Source: Demequina flava (GTDB lineage Bacteria; Actinomycetota; Actinomycetes; Actinomycetales; Demequinaceae). Taken from it: DNA of 64,000 bases. The position numbers and the translations under genes are program-made. The notes under the pieces were generated by a model. The model was not told the DNA's origin. It searched no databases and saw nothing but the letters and a program-made list of their open reading frames with translations. Shown one piece after another: positions 36,439 through 45,333 of this stretch. Position 1 is the first letter of the stretch. The number at the start of each line of letters is the position of its first letter. The stretch lies in contig NZ_BBRA01000001.1 in NCBI RefSeq assembly GCF_000975035.1, positions 1,528,838-1,592,837 on the forward strand, in the 5' to 3' direction.

Positions 36439-36972
36439 CTAGCGGTGAGTGGGCGGTGTGTAGTTGCAGGTGTCGCCGGAGCAGCGCTGTGGTTTATGAC
36501 GTGAGAAGCGCTGCGACAGCGCACATCCCACGCACACGCCGAATGCGGCCTCCACATGCAGGAGCGTGAGGCAGGCGGCACAAATCGCTTGAGCAATCGC
36601 CGCAGGGAGTCCCAGCCACCCCAGTGCGAGGCAACCGGCCATGCCCATGCCGAGCCCAATGGACCACGCAAGTTGCTTGGGGTGGGCGTCGACCCACTCT
36701 GGACGTTGGCGCCGGGTGAGGAGCGATCCAAGCCACAGGGAGGGTGTGTAGCTGGTGCCCACAAACAGGCGGAGCATCATCTCGGAGGCGAAGAGGATGC
36801 CGAATAGTCGCATGAACTGCAGGTCGCCCGTAATGGCGCCGTAGAACCAGGCGGGGAACCCCAGCAGAAAGAGAATCCCGGCAGATGCGCGCACCGCGCG
36901 CTCGTTAATGACAGGGGTGTCGATTCCGGCGACGAATGTGCCGATGACGGGGCGCGAGTTGGCGTCTGACAT
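36439..36972 (-). CDS. DUF4395 membrane protein, sulfur-linked
   Basis: 177 residues from ATG 36972. Four hydrophobic segments with a CAACLTLLHVEAAFGVCVGC helix and the C-terminal RCSGDTCNY, a cysteine pattern typical of DUF4395. The family commonly sits beside rhodaneses and thioredoxins; its function is not established, with sulfur or thiosulfate handling suspected. TATTAT lies a few bases upstream of the ATG as a -10 box, so the mRNA would have almost no leader. That promoter overlaps the palindrome at 36982-36997. Confidence 0.83.
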   Translation of the reverse strand: MSDANSRPVIGTFVAGIDTPVINERAVRASAGILFLLGFPAWFYGAITGDLQFMRLFGILFASEMMLRLFVGTSYTPSLWLGSLLTRRQRPEWVDAHPKQLAWSIGLGMGMAGCLALGWLGLPAAIAQAICAACLTLLHVEAAFGVCVGCALSQRFSRHKPQRCSGDTCNYTPPTHR

Positions 36973-36981
36973 GGAAGAATA

Positions 36982-36997
36982 ATACCCTGGGGGGTAT
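36982..36997 (+). promoter_or_regulatory. CstR/CsoR-type operator
   Basis: ATACCC-TGGG-GGGTAT, perfect 6-bp arms around four bases. This matches the operator type of CstR, the persulfide-sensing CsoR relative, which controls rhodanese and sulfur-oxidising genes. It lies between the divergent DUF4395 gene and the Cys-rich protein/rhodanese pair and covers the presumed -10 region of the former. No cstR gene is in the window. Confidence 0.7.
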
Positions 36998-37047
36998 CCA
37001 AGGGGCGACGAGACAGCGTCGCCCGCGATTCGAGAAGGAGTAAGAAT

Positions 37048-37167
37048 ATGTGTGCACGAGTGACGTGTGGTGTGTGTGGAAAGGCGACGTGGGCGGGATG
37101 TGGTCAGCACATTGACGAAGCACTCGCAGGTGTGCCGACCGACCAACGATGCGACGGTAGCCACTGA
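37048..37167 (+). CDS. Small Cys-rich conserved protein (39 aa)
   Basis: Reads MCARVTCGVCGKATWAGCGQ, continues HIDEALAGVPTDQRC and ends DGSH. AAGGAG lies 8 bases before the ATG. The stop overlaps the rhodanese start as TGATG, so the two are coupled. Five cysteines (CGVC plus AGCG and a late Cys) with a nearby His look like a zinc or persulfide-binding site. I recall near-identical tiny proteins in many bacteria, named only as hypothetical. With the rhodanese next door and a CstR-type operator upstream, a role in sulfur handling is a reasonable inference. Confidence 0.8.
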   Translation: MCARVTCGVCGKATWAGCGQHIDEALAGVPTDQRCDGSH

Positions 37168-37535
37168 TGCGTACGCGCAGTCTGAAGGTGCTCGGGGCTG
37201 GTGTGGGGGCCGCAGTTCTCGTCGCCCTTGGCGGCTGCTCGCCCTCACCTGAGCCGGTCGATGTCACGAAGGACGCCGTGATCGTCGATGTCCGTACGCC
37301 CGCAGAGTTCGCGGCGGGTCACCTCGAGGGAGCCGTCAACCTCAATCTTGAATCACCCGATTTTGAGCACCAGGTGGCCGCGCTTGATGGCACGGAAGAG
37401 TACATCGTGTACTGCCAATCGGGGAACCGGTCGAGTCAAGCATTCTCTGTCATGGAGGCGCAGGGCCTCGAAGTCATGGACGCTGGCGGAATAGCCCAGG
37501 CCGAGGAGTCCACCGGTCTTGACGTTGTGAACTAG
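37167..37535 (+). CDS. Rhodanese-domain lipoprotein
   Basis: 122 residues. Lipobox ALGGC near residue 24, then a single rhodanese domain: VIVDVRTPAEFAAGHLEGAVNLNL and the active-site loop IVYCQSGNRSSQ with the persulfide-forming Cys. Unlike most rhodaneses it is exported and lipid-anchored. It starts inside the stop of the 39-residue protein and converges with pmt, overlapping its end by 4 bases. Sulfur transfer or thiol oxidation at the cell surface is the likely theme. Confidence 0.88.
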   Translation: MRTRSLKVLGAGVGAAVLVALGGCSPSPEPVDVTKDAVIVDVRTPAEFAAGHLEGAVNLNLESPDFEHQVAALDGTEEYIVYCQSGNRSSQAFSVMEAQGLEVMDAGGIAQAEESTGLDVVN

Positions 37536-39046
37536 ACCCAGCTTGGCAGCCACATGTGCATCTGCCAGTACTCGAATGGAATGGGTTCACCGGTCCACAC
37601 CGGGTAGAAGAATCCCGCCAAGATGAGCACCAGGCCTATATACACGGCACAGATGATCGCGCCTGGCTTCCACCACTTGCCCCTGCGGTGGTCGGGTTGC
37701 GCCAGACGTTTCATGGCCCACACGACCATCAGCACCAGGAAGGGCGCCATCGTGACCGTATAGAAGGTGAAGATGGTGCGGTGCGCGAACGGTAGCCACG
37801 GCAGCCATGCGGCCAGGTAGCCGGTGGTGACGGTCAGCGCGAGCATGTCGCGATGGCGGAAGATGCGCCACAGGGCGTAGAGCAGCACCGCGGCTCCAAC
37901 CCACCAGATGAGCGGGTGGCCGATTCCGTGGATGGCGGAGATGCAGCGCTCCGCTCCGCAGTCCACGTCGGTGACGTCCTCGAAGTAGAACGCGGTAGGA
38001 CGGATCTGTAGCGGCCATCCCCACGGGTTCGACTCGTAGTTGTGGGGGGAGTCCAGGCCGCGATGGAACTCGAGCATTTGCTCGTGATAGTGGACCAGCG
38101 AGTTGAGCGAATCCGGCAGCCACGTGAGTCCTTCGCCGGGATTGTTCTCAGCCCAGTGGCGTCCCCACGAGTTCTCGGACCGGAACCACGGAATCCACGA
38201 GGCGAGATACACCAGCGGCACGACGATGATGGTCGCGAAAAACGCCGGGATGGCACGCACGAAGCCGCCAGCAAACCAGTTTTCCCAGCCGCACTTTTTG
38301 CGGTCGTACCAGTCCCAAATAACGGACAGCACCAGGAAGGCCGCCGCGAAGTACAGGCCGTTCCACTTCACCGAGACGGACAGCCCGAACGTGGCGATGG
38401 CAGCCAGACGCCACCAGCGAATACCAAGATTGGGGCCTTGTCCGGGTATCAGCGAACCTGGGCCGAGGCCCAGCCGTTCTCGGTCGAACGCGGCTGCGGC
38501 AAGCAGGCGTCGGTGTGCAGACGTGCGGTCGATGACCAGGAGCCCCATGGCCGCGACGATGAAGAACGTGAGGAAGATGTCCAGCAGTGCGGTGCGGGAC
38601 AGCACGACGTGTTCGCCCTCGACAGCCAGGAATAGGCCTGCGACACCACCCCACAGCGTGGACCGCAGGAGGTGGCGCGCGATGAACGCGATCATGATTA
38701 CTGTGGCGACGCCCACCACGGCGGCCATGAAGCGCCAGCCGTAGGGCGTGGGGCCAAACATTTGGATGCCCCAGCCGATCATCAGCTTGCCGAGGTTGGG
38801 GTGGACCACGTAGTCGGCCTCGGCGCTCAGCTGCGACAGATCGCCATTGGCGAAGTCCTGGTTTTCGCCACCCCATTCACCCTCGTAGCCCATGGTGACC
38901 AGGGAGTATGCGCCACGGGCATAGAAGACCTCATCAAAGACGAGTGCCTGGGGGTAGCCGAGCGAACCAAAGCGCATGATCGCGGCGACAACGCCCACGA
39001 TTGATGCCATGAGGGCCACGCGCCATCGCCACACGAATTCGATCAC
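37532..39046 (-). CDS. pmt: Dolichyl-phosphate-mannose-protein mannosyltransferase (Pmt, GT39)
   Basis: 504 residues with about ten membrane helices. The catalytic Asp-Glu pair lies in VFDEVFYARGAYS in the first external loop, followed by VHPNLGKLMIGWG. It transfers mannose from polyprenyl-phosphate-mannose to Ser/Thr of secreted proteins, coupled to Sec export. It is divergent from rsmI with a 60-base gap, an arrangement seen throughout Actinobacteria. The Ser/Thr-rich exported proteins in the window (NlpC/P60 linker, lipoproteins) are plausible substrates. Confidence 0.92.
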   Translation of the reverse strand: MIEFVWRWRVALMASIVGVVAAIMRFGSLGYPQALVFDEVFYARGAYSLVTMGYEGEWGGENQDFANGDLSQLSAEADYVVHPNLGKLMIGWGIQMFGPTPYGWRFMAAVVGVATVIMIAFIARHLLRSTLWGGVAGLFLAVEGEHVVLSRTALLDIFLTFFIVAAMGLLVIDRTSAHRRLLAAAAFDRERLGLGPGSLIPGQGPNLGIRWWRLAAIATFGLSVSVKWNGLYFAAAFLVLSVIWDWYDRKKCGWENWFAGGFVRAIPAFFATIIVVPLVYLASWIPWFRSENSWGRHWAENNPGEGLTWLPDSLNSLVHYHEQMLEFHRGLDSPHNYESNPWGWPLQIRPTAFYFEDVTDVDCGAERCISAIHGIGHPLIWWVGAAVLLYALWRIFRHRDMLALTVTTGYLAAWLPWLPFAHRTIFTFYTVTMAPFLVLMVVWAMKRLAQPDHRRGKWWKPGAIICAVYIGLVLILAGFFYPVWTGEPIPFEYWQMHMWLPSWV

Positions 39047-39106
39047 AAGGGGAGCCTAGTGGGTGGCGATCACAGGGTCACAGAGGCGCTGTGCCACGCT
39101 GGTGGC

Positions 39107-39952
39107 ATGACCGGACGCCTCACCCTCGCTGCGACCCCCATTGGGAACGTGGGCGACGCTTCCGCGCGTCTGCGTGAGGCACTCGAGCAAGCCGACTTGA
39201 TTGCGGCCGAGGACACCCGCCGCGTGAAGGACCTGGCTCGGCGCCTGGACCTCACCATCACGGCGGAAACAATCGCGGTCCACGACCACAATGAGCGCGA
39301 CCGTGCCGCGGATCTGGTTGACCGTGCCGCAGGGGGTTCGTGGGTGGTGCTGGTGTCCGATGCTGGGATGCCCACCGTGTCCGACCCCGGCTTTCGCGTG
39401 GTCGAGGCCGCCACAGCTGCGGGCGTGGAGGTTGACGTTCTGCCGGGCCCGTCCGCGGTGCTGACGGCGCTCGCATTGTCCGGCCTGCCCACCGATCGGT
39501 TCTGCTTTGAGGGGTTCCTGCCGCGTAAAGAAGGGGAGAAGGCCAGTGCGCTCGCGGCCCTCACCGCCGAACCGCGCACCATGGTGTTCTTCGAGGCGCC
39601 GCACCGTCTTGCCGCGACGCTGACTGCCATGGCGCAGGCGTGGGGTGGCAATCGCGCGGCGGCCGTGTCGCGGGAACTGACGAAGACCTATGAGCAGACC
39701 AAGCGCGGGGGACTTGCGGACTTGGCGCAGTGGGCCACCGACGAGTCGCCGCGCGGGGAGATCGTCATCACCGTTGCCGGACGCCCTGCCGAGGCGCCCA
39801 CGCTCGAGACGCTCGTCGCCGAGGTTCTCAGCCGCGTCGAGTCGGGCGAGCGCGCCAAGGACGCCGTCGCCGATCTCGCGACAACCAGCGGCGTGCCGCG
39901 CCGTGAACTGTATTCGGCGGTTCTTGCCGCGCGAGGTGGAACGGGCAAATGA
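39107..39952 (+). CDS. rsmI: 16S rRNA (cytidine(1402)-2'-O)-methyltransferase
   Basis: 281 residues from ATG 39107; an earlier in-frame start gives a non-homologous leader. Tetrapyrrole-methylase fold: LTLAATPIGNVGDASARLREAL, AEDTRR, SDAGMPTVSDPG, LPGPSAVLTALALSGLP and FEGFLPRK are RsmI signatures. It methylates C1402 in the decoding centre. The stop overlaps the VanY-type gene by ATGA. Confidence 0.93.
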   Translation: MTGRLTLAATPIGNVGDASARLREALEQADLIAAEDTRRVKDLARRLDLTITAETIAVHDHNERDRAADLVDRAAGGSWVVLVSDAGMPTVSDPGFRVVEAATAAGVEVDVLPGPSAVLTALALSGLPTDRFCFEGFLPRKEGEKASALAALTAEPRTMVFFEAPHRLAATLTAMAQAWGGNRAAAVSRELTKTYEQTKRGGLADLAQWATDESPRGEIVITVAGRPAEAPTLETLVAEVLSRVESGERAKDAVADLATTSGVPRRELYSAVLAARGGTGK

Positions 39953-40794
39953 GGCGTCGCGGGCCCGCCCATGCCGCCCAGCCGTTGCGCCGGTCCCCAT
40001 GGACCAGCGCATTCGCGGGGGTGTTGGGCATCAGCACGGTACTCGGCGCACTGGCCTTCAACCCGGCCCTCGCCGCGAGCCCTGTCGCCACCCTCGCCCC
40101 GGCCGCCGCCCTCGGCGCAACGGGCAAGACACCAGGTGACGACAGCATCGGCCCTATTGAAGCCCCCGATGCGACCTACGAGGCCGGGCCTGCTCCCGAG
40201 GTCAGCTACGACCCCTGGAGTCAGCACTCGATCGACGACCCCACCTCGATCTGGGTGGTCGTGAACAAGGCGCGCCCACTCGACCCCATCGACTACGTTC
40301 CCGGCGACCTCGAGACGGTTTCTGGAGCACAGCTTACGCCTGAGGCGGCCGATGCCATGGTGGCAATGCGAGAAGCGGCGGCCGATGCCGGGGCTGGGTT
40401 CTCGCTATCCAACGGTTACCGCCCCTATAGCGAGCAGCGTTACATCTACAACGGTTACGTTGCGGACTTGGGGCAGACCTTGGCGGACCGCGGCTCACTC
40501 CGTCCGGGCTATTCGGAGCACCAGACAGGGCTCTCCGCCGACGCCTATCAGTCGTCGACGTGCCGCATTCAGGCCTGCTTTGGGAGTGAGGCGGCGGGGG
40601 AGTGGCTGGCGGAGCATGGCCACGAGTTCGGCTACATCCTGCGCTACCCCGAAGGCAAGGACGACATCACGGGGATTCGCTACGAGCCGTGGCATGTGCG
40701 CTACGTCGGTGTGGATTTGGCGAGCGCCTTGGTGGAGTCGGAGCAGACCATGGAGGAGTTCTTTGGACTCGAGGCGGCACTCACATACCGCTGA
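39949..40794 (+). CDS. D-alanyl-D-alanine carboxypeptidase, VanY/M15B type
   Basis: 281 residues. Signal/anchor segment near residues 18-45, then the LD/DD-peptidase domain: SNGYRPYSEQ, zinc ligands in SEHQTGLSADA (His, Asp) and EPWHVRYVG (catalytic Glu, His ligand). It trims peptidoglycan stem peptides outside the cell. Translationally coupled to rsmI. Three exact GGCCGATGC copies lie in this one gene (40145, 40347, 40380), the highest local density in the window, read in two different frames. Confidence 0.9.
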   Translation: MRRRGPAHAAQPLRRSPWTSAFAGVLGISTVLGALAFNPALAASPVATLAPAAALGATGKTPGDDSIGPIEAPDATYEAGPAPEVSYDPWSQHSIDDPTSIWVVVNKARPLDPIDYVPGDLETVSGAQLTPEAADAMVAMREAAADAGAGFSLSNGYRPYSEQRYIYNGYVADLGQTLADRGSLRPGYSEHQTGLSADAYQSSTCRIQACFGSEAAGEWLAEHGHEFGYILRYPEGKDDITGIRYEPWHVRYVGVDLASALVESEQTMEEFFGLEAALTYR

Positions 40795-40834
40795 CTTGTC
40801 TTGCTCCCGAGTGTGACATTTTTCACCCCCGCTT

Positions 40835-40848
40835 TCACCCGTGGGTGA
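40835..40848 (+). promoter_or_regulatory. Palindrome upstream of the choice-of-anchor A gene
   Basis: TCACCC-GT-GGGTGA, perfect 6-bp arms, 54 bases before the start codon. A looser GTGA-N6-TCAC lies about 20 bases before it. A likely operator, possibly for the large LuxR regulator encoded convergently downstream; that link is a guess. Confidence 0.45.
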
Positions 40849-40901
40849 TCTCATCCTCGCGTTCTCATGGTGTGACCCCATCTGAGGAACTGAGGAGAAA
40901 A

Positions 40902-42764
40902 ATGTCTGTGCGTACCCCGGCAGGACGCGCTGCTGCGGTTACCGCCGCAAGCGTTGTGGCCACCGCTCTAGTGACGATCGCCGCGCCCCAGGCCGCCGCC
41001 GAGACCGAGGGGCCCTTGACAGGGGCGTCCCAATTCACCATCGTGTCGGAGACCGATGTGGTGCTGGCCAACCATGAGATCGAGGGGTCCATCGCGGCTG
41101 GTGGAAACCTTATCGCGGGCGCAGCGGCATACAACGTGGTGCACCGAGCTGCCGGGAGCGGTGACTACACGCTCCCAATGCTCGATGGTGAGTACGTGCG
41201 AGTCGTAGCAGGTGGCACCTTCGACCGCGAGTCGTCGACGGGTTCGATTCGTATTAGTCCACAGGAAAGCGATCCCGCCAAGCGTGGTCAGGTCCGTCTG
41301 GGCTCCCTCGACGGACTCGAGGTCGCCGCGCGAGGCGATGGCGTATGTGTACGTGAAGTCGGTGACGATGGTTGCCCGTTTGGAGACCGCGTGCTTGAGC
41401 AAAGTGCTACTCCGCAGAGCCTTGGCTCGGTCGAGGACGCAGATGCATACGGCACGCTGATCGACGCTGGCGCGTGGGACACATTTGCCCAGTGGTCTGA
41501 AGCGTTGGCGAACGGCGCGCTCGCAGGCGCGGCATCTATTGACTTGCCCGCGGTTGCGCATCCGATGAATGGGGTTCCCCTCACTCTTGTCTCCGGTGCT
41601 GCCAACGTGCTGGATGTTGACGCAGCACAACTGCCGTCGACCGGGTGGAAGGTGCGATTCGATGGTGCCGCGCCTTCCACCCACACTCCACTGGTGATCA
41701 ATGTGCATGTGGACGCTGGTGAGACGGTACATCTCCCGACAGAAGCGATCGGCGCCTACCCTCAGTCGAGCGCTCACAACGAGTTCGCTAGTTACATCCT
41801 GTGGAATTTGGTGACCGAACCGGGGGCAACGGTACGCGTCAACTCGCCGGGAATCGTCCCCGGTTCGATCCTTGCGCCAGAAGCGACGGTCATCACCGGA
41901 CCTCAGAAAACTCTGATCGAAGGTCAGATAGTCGCACGACGCGTCGAGTTGCGGAATGACGGTGAGATCCACCACTACGAGTTTGCCGGGGTGCTTTCCC
42001 GAGCGCCCGTGGAGATTTCCGGCAGTGCAGACGACATTGCGGTAGACGACGAAAGTCAGGTAGTCGTCGACGCGCCGGCTGGGGAACAGAGCGTCCAGAC
42101 GCCGGAGGCCCCGAGTGCTGAGCCGGTAGCTTCGGCAACCCCCGAGCAAGTGGTGTCCCCGAACCCTGAGCCAGTCGTGTCGGTGAGCCCTTTGCCCATC
42201 GATAACGTGAATGCGGCGCCCACCGCGCCTGCCGAGATTCCTAACCCTGTCGCAGATGCTACTCCCGCACTTGGACCGGTCGTTGAGATCGTGGAGGAGA
42301 GCGTCGCGCAGTCTCCCTTGTTGCCGGAGATCGTGGACGTGGTGGCCGATGGCGTTGATTTTGGTCCGGTTGACTCTGACCCGGTGCCTGCCGAAACCGC
42401 TCCGGACCCAACCCAAGCCGTGACCGAGGAGAATTTCCCCGCCCACGTAATCGAGGACATCGTCGCAGTCATTGACCAGACTCCCGCTGCCGACCAACTT
42501 GTTGAGGACGTGGCGTCGGAGATTAGTGATGTGGTCGCCCTTGCCAGCGAGACCCCGGGCGTCACGCAGGAGTCTGTTGACTCCGTAGTGACTGCGGAAG
42601 TCGCCGCCCAGGTCTCAAGTGCAGTGGTAGCTCGAGCCCGTGCGGCCGGTGAGAGCCAGCCAAGGCTCGCGGCGACCGGGGGAGTCGTTGACTGGCGCGT
42701 TGGTGCGGTCTTACTTCTTGTGCTTGCAGGAATAACGATGGTGCGACGCGCGCGCCGCACCTAA
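40902..42764 (+). CDS. Choice-of-anchor A surface protein with LAxTG sorting signal
   Basis: 620 residues from ATG 40902 (GAGGAG 5 bases upstream). Signal peptide ending near ...AAPQAAAE, then a choice-of-anchor A domain (about 45-370; FTIVSETDVVLANHEIEGSI, IVPGSILAPEATV). A long acidic Pro/Val/Glu stalk (about 390-580) follows, then LAATGG, a hydrophobic helix and an Arg-rich end. LAxTG fits class E sortases of actinobacteria. It is a cell-wall-linked protein, perhaps adhesive. No sortase gene lies nearby. It converges on the LuxR gene with a 4-base overlap. Confidence 0.82.
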   Translation: MSVRTPAGRAAAVTAASVVATALVTIAAPQAAAETEGPLTGASQFTIVSETDVVLANHEIEGSIAAGGNLIAGAAAYNVVHRAAGSGDYTLPMLDGEYVRVVAGGTFDRESSTGSIRISPQESDPAKRGQVRLGSLDGLEVAARGDGVCVREVGDDGCPFGDRVLEQSATPQSLGSVEDADAYGTLIDAGAWDTFAQWSEALANGALAGAASIDLPAVAHPMNGVPLTLVSGAANVLDVDAAQLPSTGWKVRFDGAAPSTHTPLVINVHVDAGETVHLPTEAIGAYPQSSAHNEFASYILWNLVTEPGATVRVNSPGIVPGSILAPEATVITGPQKTLIEGQIVARRVELRNDGEIHHYEFAGVLSRAPVEISGSADDIAVDDESQVVVDAPAGEQSVQTPEAPSAEPVASATPEQVVSPNPEPVVSVSPLPIDNVNAAPTAPAEIPNPVADATPALGPVVEIVEESVAQSPLLPEIVDVVADGVDFGPVDSDPVPAETAPDPTQAVTEENFPAHVIEDIVAVIDQTPAADQLVEDVASEISDVVALASETPGVTQESVDSVVTAEVAAQVSSAVVARARAAGESQPRLAATGGVVDWRVGAVLLLVLAGITMVRRARRT

Positions 42765-45241
42765 GAGGAGTGCCGCACGAGGCCGAGTTCGCGCGCGCGG
42801 ACGACGGCCTCGTGTCGACCACTCACCCCCAGCTTTCGATACACCGCTCGCACTTGAGAGCGGACCGTATTGAGTGAAACGTGTCGGCGTCGCGCGATCT
42901 CCTTCAATTCGAGGCCGGTAGCTAGGTGCCGGAGGACATCGCGCTCAGTGCGACTCAATGTGGTGGACTGCTGCTTGCGCGCCCGCGACGCGAGAGGATA
43001 GAGACTGTTGGCCCGTGCGAGCACTGCGCTCTCTTGCCCCGGCAATTGCGTGGCGGTTTCCAACACGGCGTTGCGTTCGCCGCCGCTCAAAAGGAGCCAA
43101 GGGGTCGTTGTTCCGAATGCCATCGAAGTGCGAGCCGCCTCTGACACCGCCTGTAGCGAGGCGTCCGGGTCTTCAGCTGCGGCATAGGCCACCGCGGTCA
43201 CGAGTTCGCGACCCATCAGAGTGCGTGCGTCGGTCGGCACTCCGGCGACGTCGAGGGCCGCGAGAGCCGCGTGTGGCCGCCCTACTGAAAGTAAGTACCG
43301 CGCCTGCGTGAGGGCTACCACTGGCTGATGGTGGAGTGAGCGAGCTTCCTCAATCAGGTCCTCGGCGAGGTGACGGTTTCCCGCGCCGAGGGCCACCAGA
43401 GCCCGAGCCCCCGCCAGGCGTGCCCTCCAGTATGGCGAGGGCTCCACGAAAGCGTTTGCCTCCCACCGATCGATAGCAGTCGTGGCGGGCAGGGTGCCGG
43501 GAAAACGTGCCGCCTCGGCCAGAAGGAGCGCTTCCGCGCACACCGGCCACAGTTCGGAACGTCCAATACGCGCGCTCTCGTGTGCCAACAACGCGAGTGC
43601 GGCGGCTGGTTCCCCGGTCTCGGTCAACACGAAGGCGCGTGCCGCGGTGCGGGTGACTCGCGTCTGTTGCAGGAGGCGCTCAGGTTTCCCGTCGTCCAAC
43701 CCCGCGGCGTCAAGAGCCTCGCGCGCGTGCCGGATTTCTCCCCTTAAGGCCTGGAGCGCGGCGAGGTCAGTGCGCATTTCGTTGCTACGCACCACCCCCG
43801 CAGTGTGAATGCCAGCGGTGAGAAACGCCGTCGCATCGTCGAGTTGGCCTACGATAAACATGGTTGTTGCCGCTTGTTGGAGATACGCCGCTCTCAAGTG
43901 AGAGGGCAGGTCCCCCTCGCCTCCCTCATCGATGGAACGAGATGCCACGATGTGAGCACTCATGACCGCCTCGGTCGACTCTCCGAGCATCCGCTGGGCG
44001 ACGAGAGACACTGCGTCACCCTCGAAACGGAGTGCGGGCGCAGCCGTTTTTGCTCGGGCTCCCGCGTCGACCGCGATGCGCAACCACGCCCGCCCATCGG
44101 TGCGTCCACCGGGTTGGCTTCCGCGCGCGAGAGCCATGACGAGGCACAGCACCGGACGGCGTGACAGTTCGCCAGTCGAAAAACGCTCGAGAAGCTCCAC
44201 CGTACGGTCGGCACGCTCAATAATTTCAACGCCCGCGCGCGCGAGGACTCCGTCAGCCATCGCGTCGACGTCTCGTAGCTTCGCCGCCGCAGCCAGTGCT
44301 TCGACAGCGTCGCCGTGCTCGCGCGACCAGGCGAGCATGCGTTCGAGCAGAGCCCTGTGTGTTGAGTCATCGCCGGGGCTCAGCCGCCGCAGGATTGTCT
44401 CGACAAACGGCAACACAGTGATGGCCTCACCGCGGGCCTCGTCAACGGTGATCATGCCGGCTGCACTAGCGTGCCGGAGGACGCGCTCCGCCTCGTCGCC
44501 GCCTAAGAGTGTGCTGGCCAGCGGTACGGAAGGACGCTCGGCGATCAGGAGCGCACTGAGCGCCTCGACATCGGGAACGAGGTCGCTCAACTCCTCACGG
44601 TGTGCTGTCAAGGCAATGTCGATGCCTTCCGCGGCCCAGCCGCTCGCGACTGTCGGGTTGACCTTCGCCAGGTCTATTCCTCGGCGGACGGCCGCAGCCA
44701 CGATCGCGCGCGTGCCAAGAGGATGACCGCCGCTGATGCGTTGGACGAGTTCGGCGCCCGAGGCTGCGAGACCTGCACGCCTCAGCGATTCTCGTGTCTC
44801 GTCCTCCGTGAACAGCAACTGTGAGGCAGAGACGTAGGCGACCTCAGTTTCGAGGTCGAGTGCGGCACGAAGATCGCGTCCGTCCCGGGTCGTGATGATG
44901 AGTTGGTCAACCGCGTCGAGAGCCTCCCTCACGGTGAGGTCACCAGCGGGTACTGCGTCCACCACGGCGACACGATGAGTGGCCCTGGAATCCTGCGAGG
45001 ATGGCGCTGGGCTCCAGTGGGTCTGTTGCCAGGACACCTCAGCGCCTGTTTCCTCCAAGTGATGAGCAAACTGCCGAGCTAGAACCGTCTTTCCCCACCC
45101 GAGGGGTGCACATACGATGACGGCGCGGGCAGAGGTGGCGATGCTCGCGAGTATCCGTGATCGCGGCACTTCCCACCGAGGTCCGCCGAACCCAGATGGG
45201 ACAGCAGGTTCCTCCCGAGGGAGACGCCGGGGGCTACTCAT
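42761..45241 (-). CDS. Large LuxR-family regulator (LAL/MalT-like)
   Basis: 826 residues. N-terminal ATPase with Walker A APLGWGKTVLA (about 45-55), a long helical repeat middle typical of STAND regulators, and a C-terminal LuxR helix-turn-helix (LSRTERDVLRHLATGLELKEIARRRHVSLNTVRSQV, about 765-800). Such proteins bind ATP plus an inducer to activate transcription. Its convergent partner, the choice-of-anchor A surface protein, is a possible target. Confidence 0.87.
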   Translation of the reverse strand: MSSPRRLPREEPAVPSGFGGPRWEVPRSRILASIATSARAVIVCAPLGWGKTVLARQFAHHLEETGAEVSWQQTHWSPAPSSQDSRATHRVAVVDAVPAGDLTVREALDAVDQLIITTRDGRDLRAALDLETEVAYVSASQLLFTEDETRESLRRAGLAASGAELVQRISGGHPLGTRAIVAAAVRRGIDLAKVNPTVASGWAAEGIDIALTAHREELSDLVPDVEALSALLIAERPSVPLASTLLGGDEAERVLRHASAAGMITVDEARGEAITVLPFVETILRRLSPGDDSTHRALLERMLAWSREHGDAVEALAAAAKLRDVDAMADGVLARAGVEIIERADRTVELLERFSTGELSRRPVLCLVMALARGSQPGGRTDGRAWLRIAVDAGARAKTAAPALRFEGDAVSLVAQRMLGESTEAVMSAHIVASRSIDEGGEGDLPSHLRAAYLQQAATTMFIVGQLDDATAFLTAGIHTAGVVRSNEMRTDLAALQALRGEIRHAREALDAAGLDDGKPERLLQQTRVTRTAARAFVLTETGEPAAALALLAHESARIGRSELWPVCAEALLLAEAARFPGTLPATTAIDRWEANAFVEPSPYWRARLAGARALVALGAGNRHLAEDLIEEARSLHHQPVVALTQARYLLSVGRPHAALAALDVAGVPTDARTLMGRELVTAVAYAAAEDPDASLQAVSEAARTSMAFGTTTPWLLLSGGERNAVLETATQLPGQESAVLARANSLYPLASRARKQQSTTLSRTERDVLRHLATGLELKEIARRRHVSLNTVRSQVRAVYRKLGVSGRHEAVVRARELGLVRHSS

Positions 45242-45333
45242 TGGCCCATCGTGTCACGCCCGACAGCGTGGGCGCTCCAGCGCAGGCTGTTGACACGTTC
45301 GCGGCAGTTTAGGGCTTCACTAGGATGGAGCCC

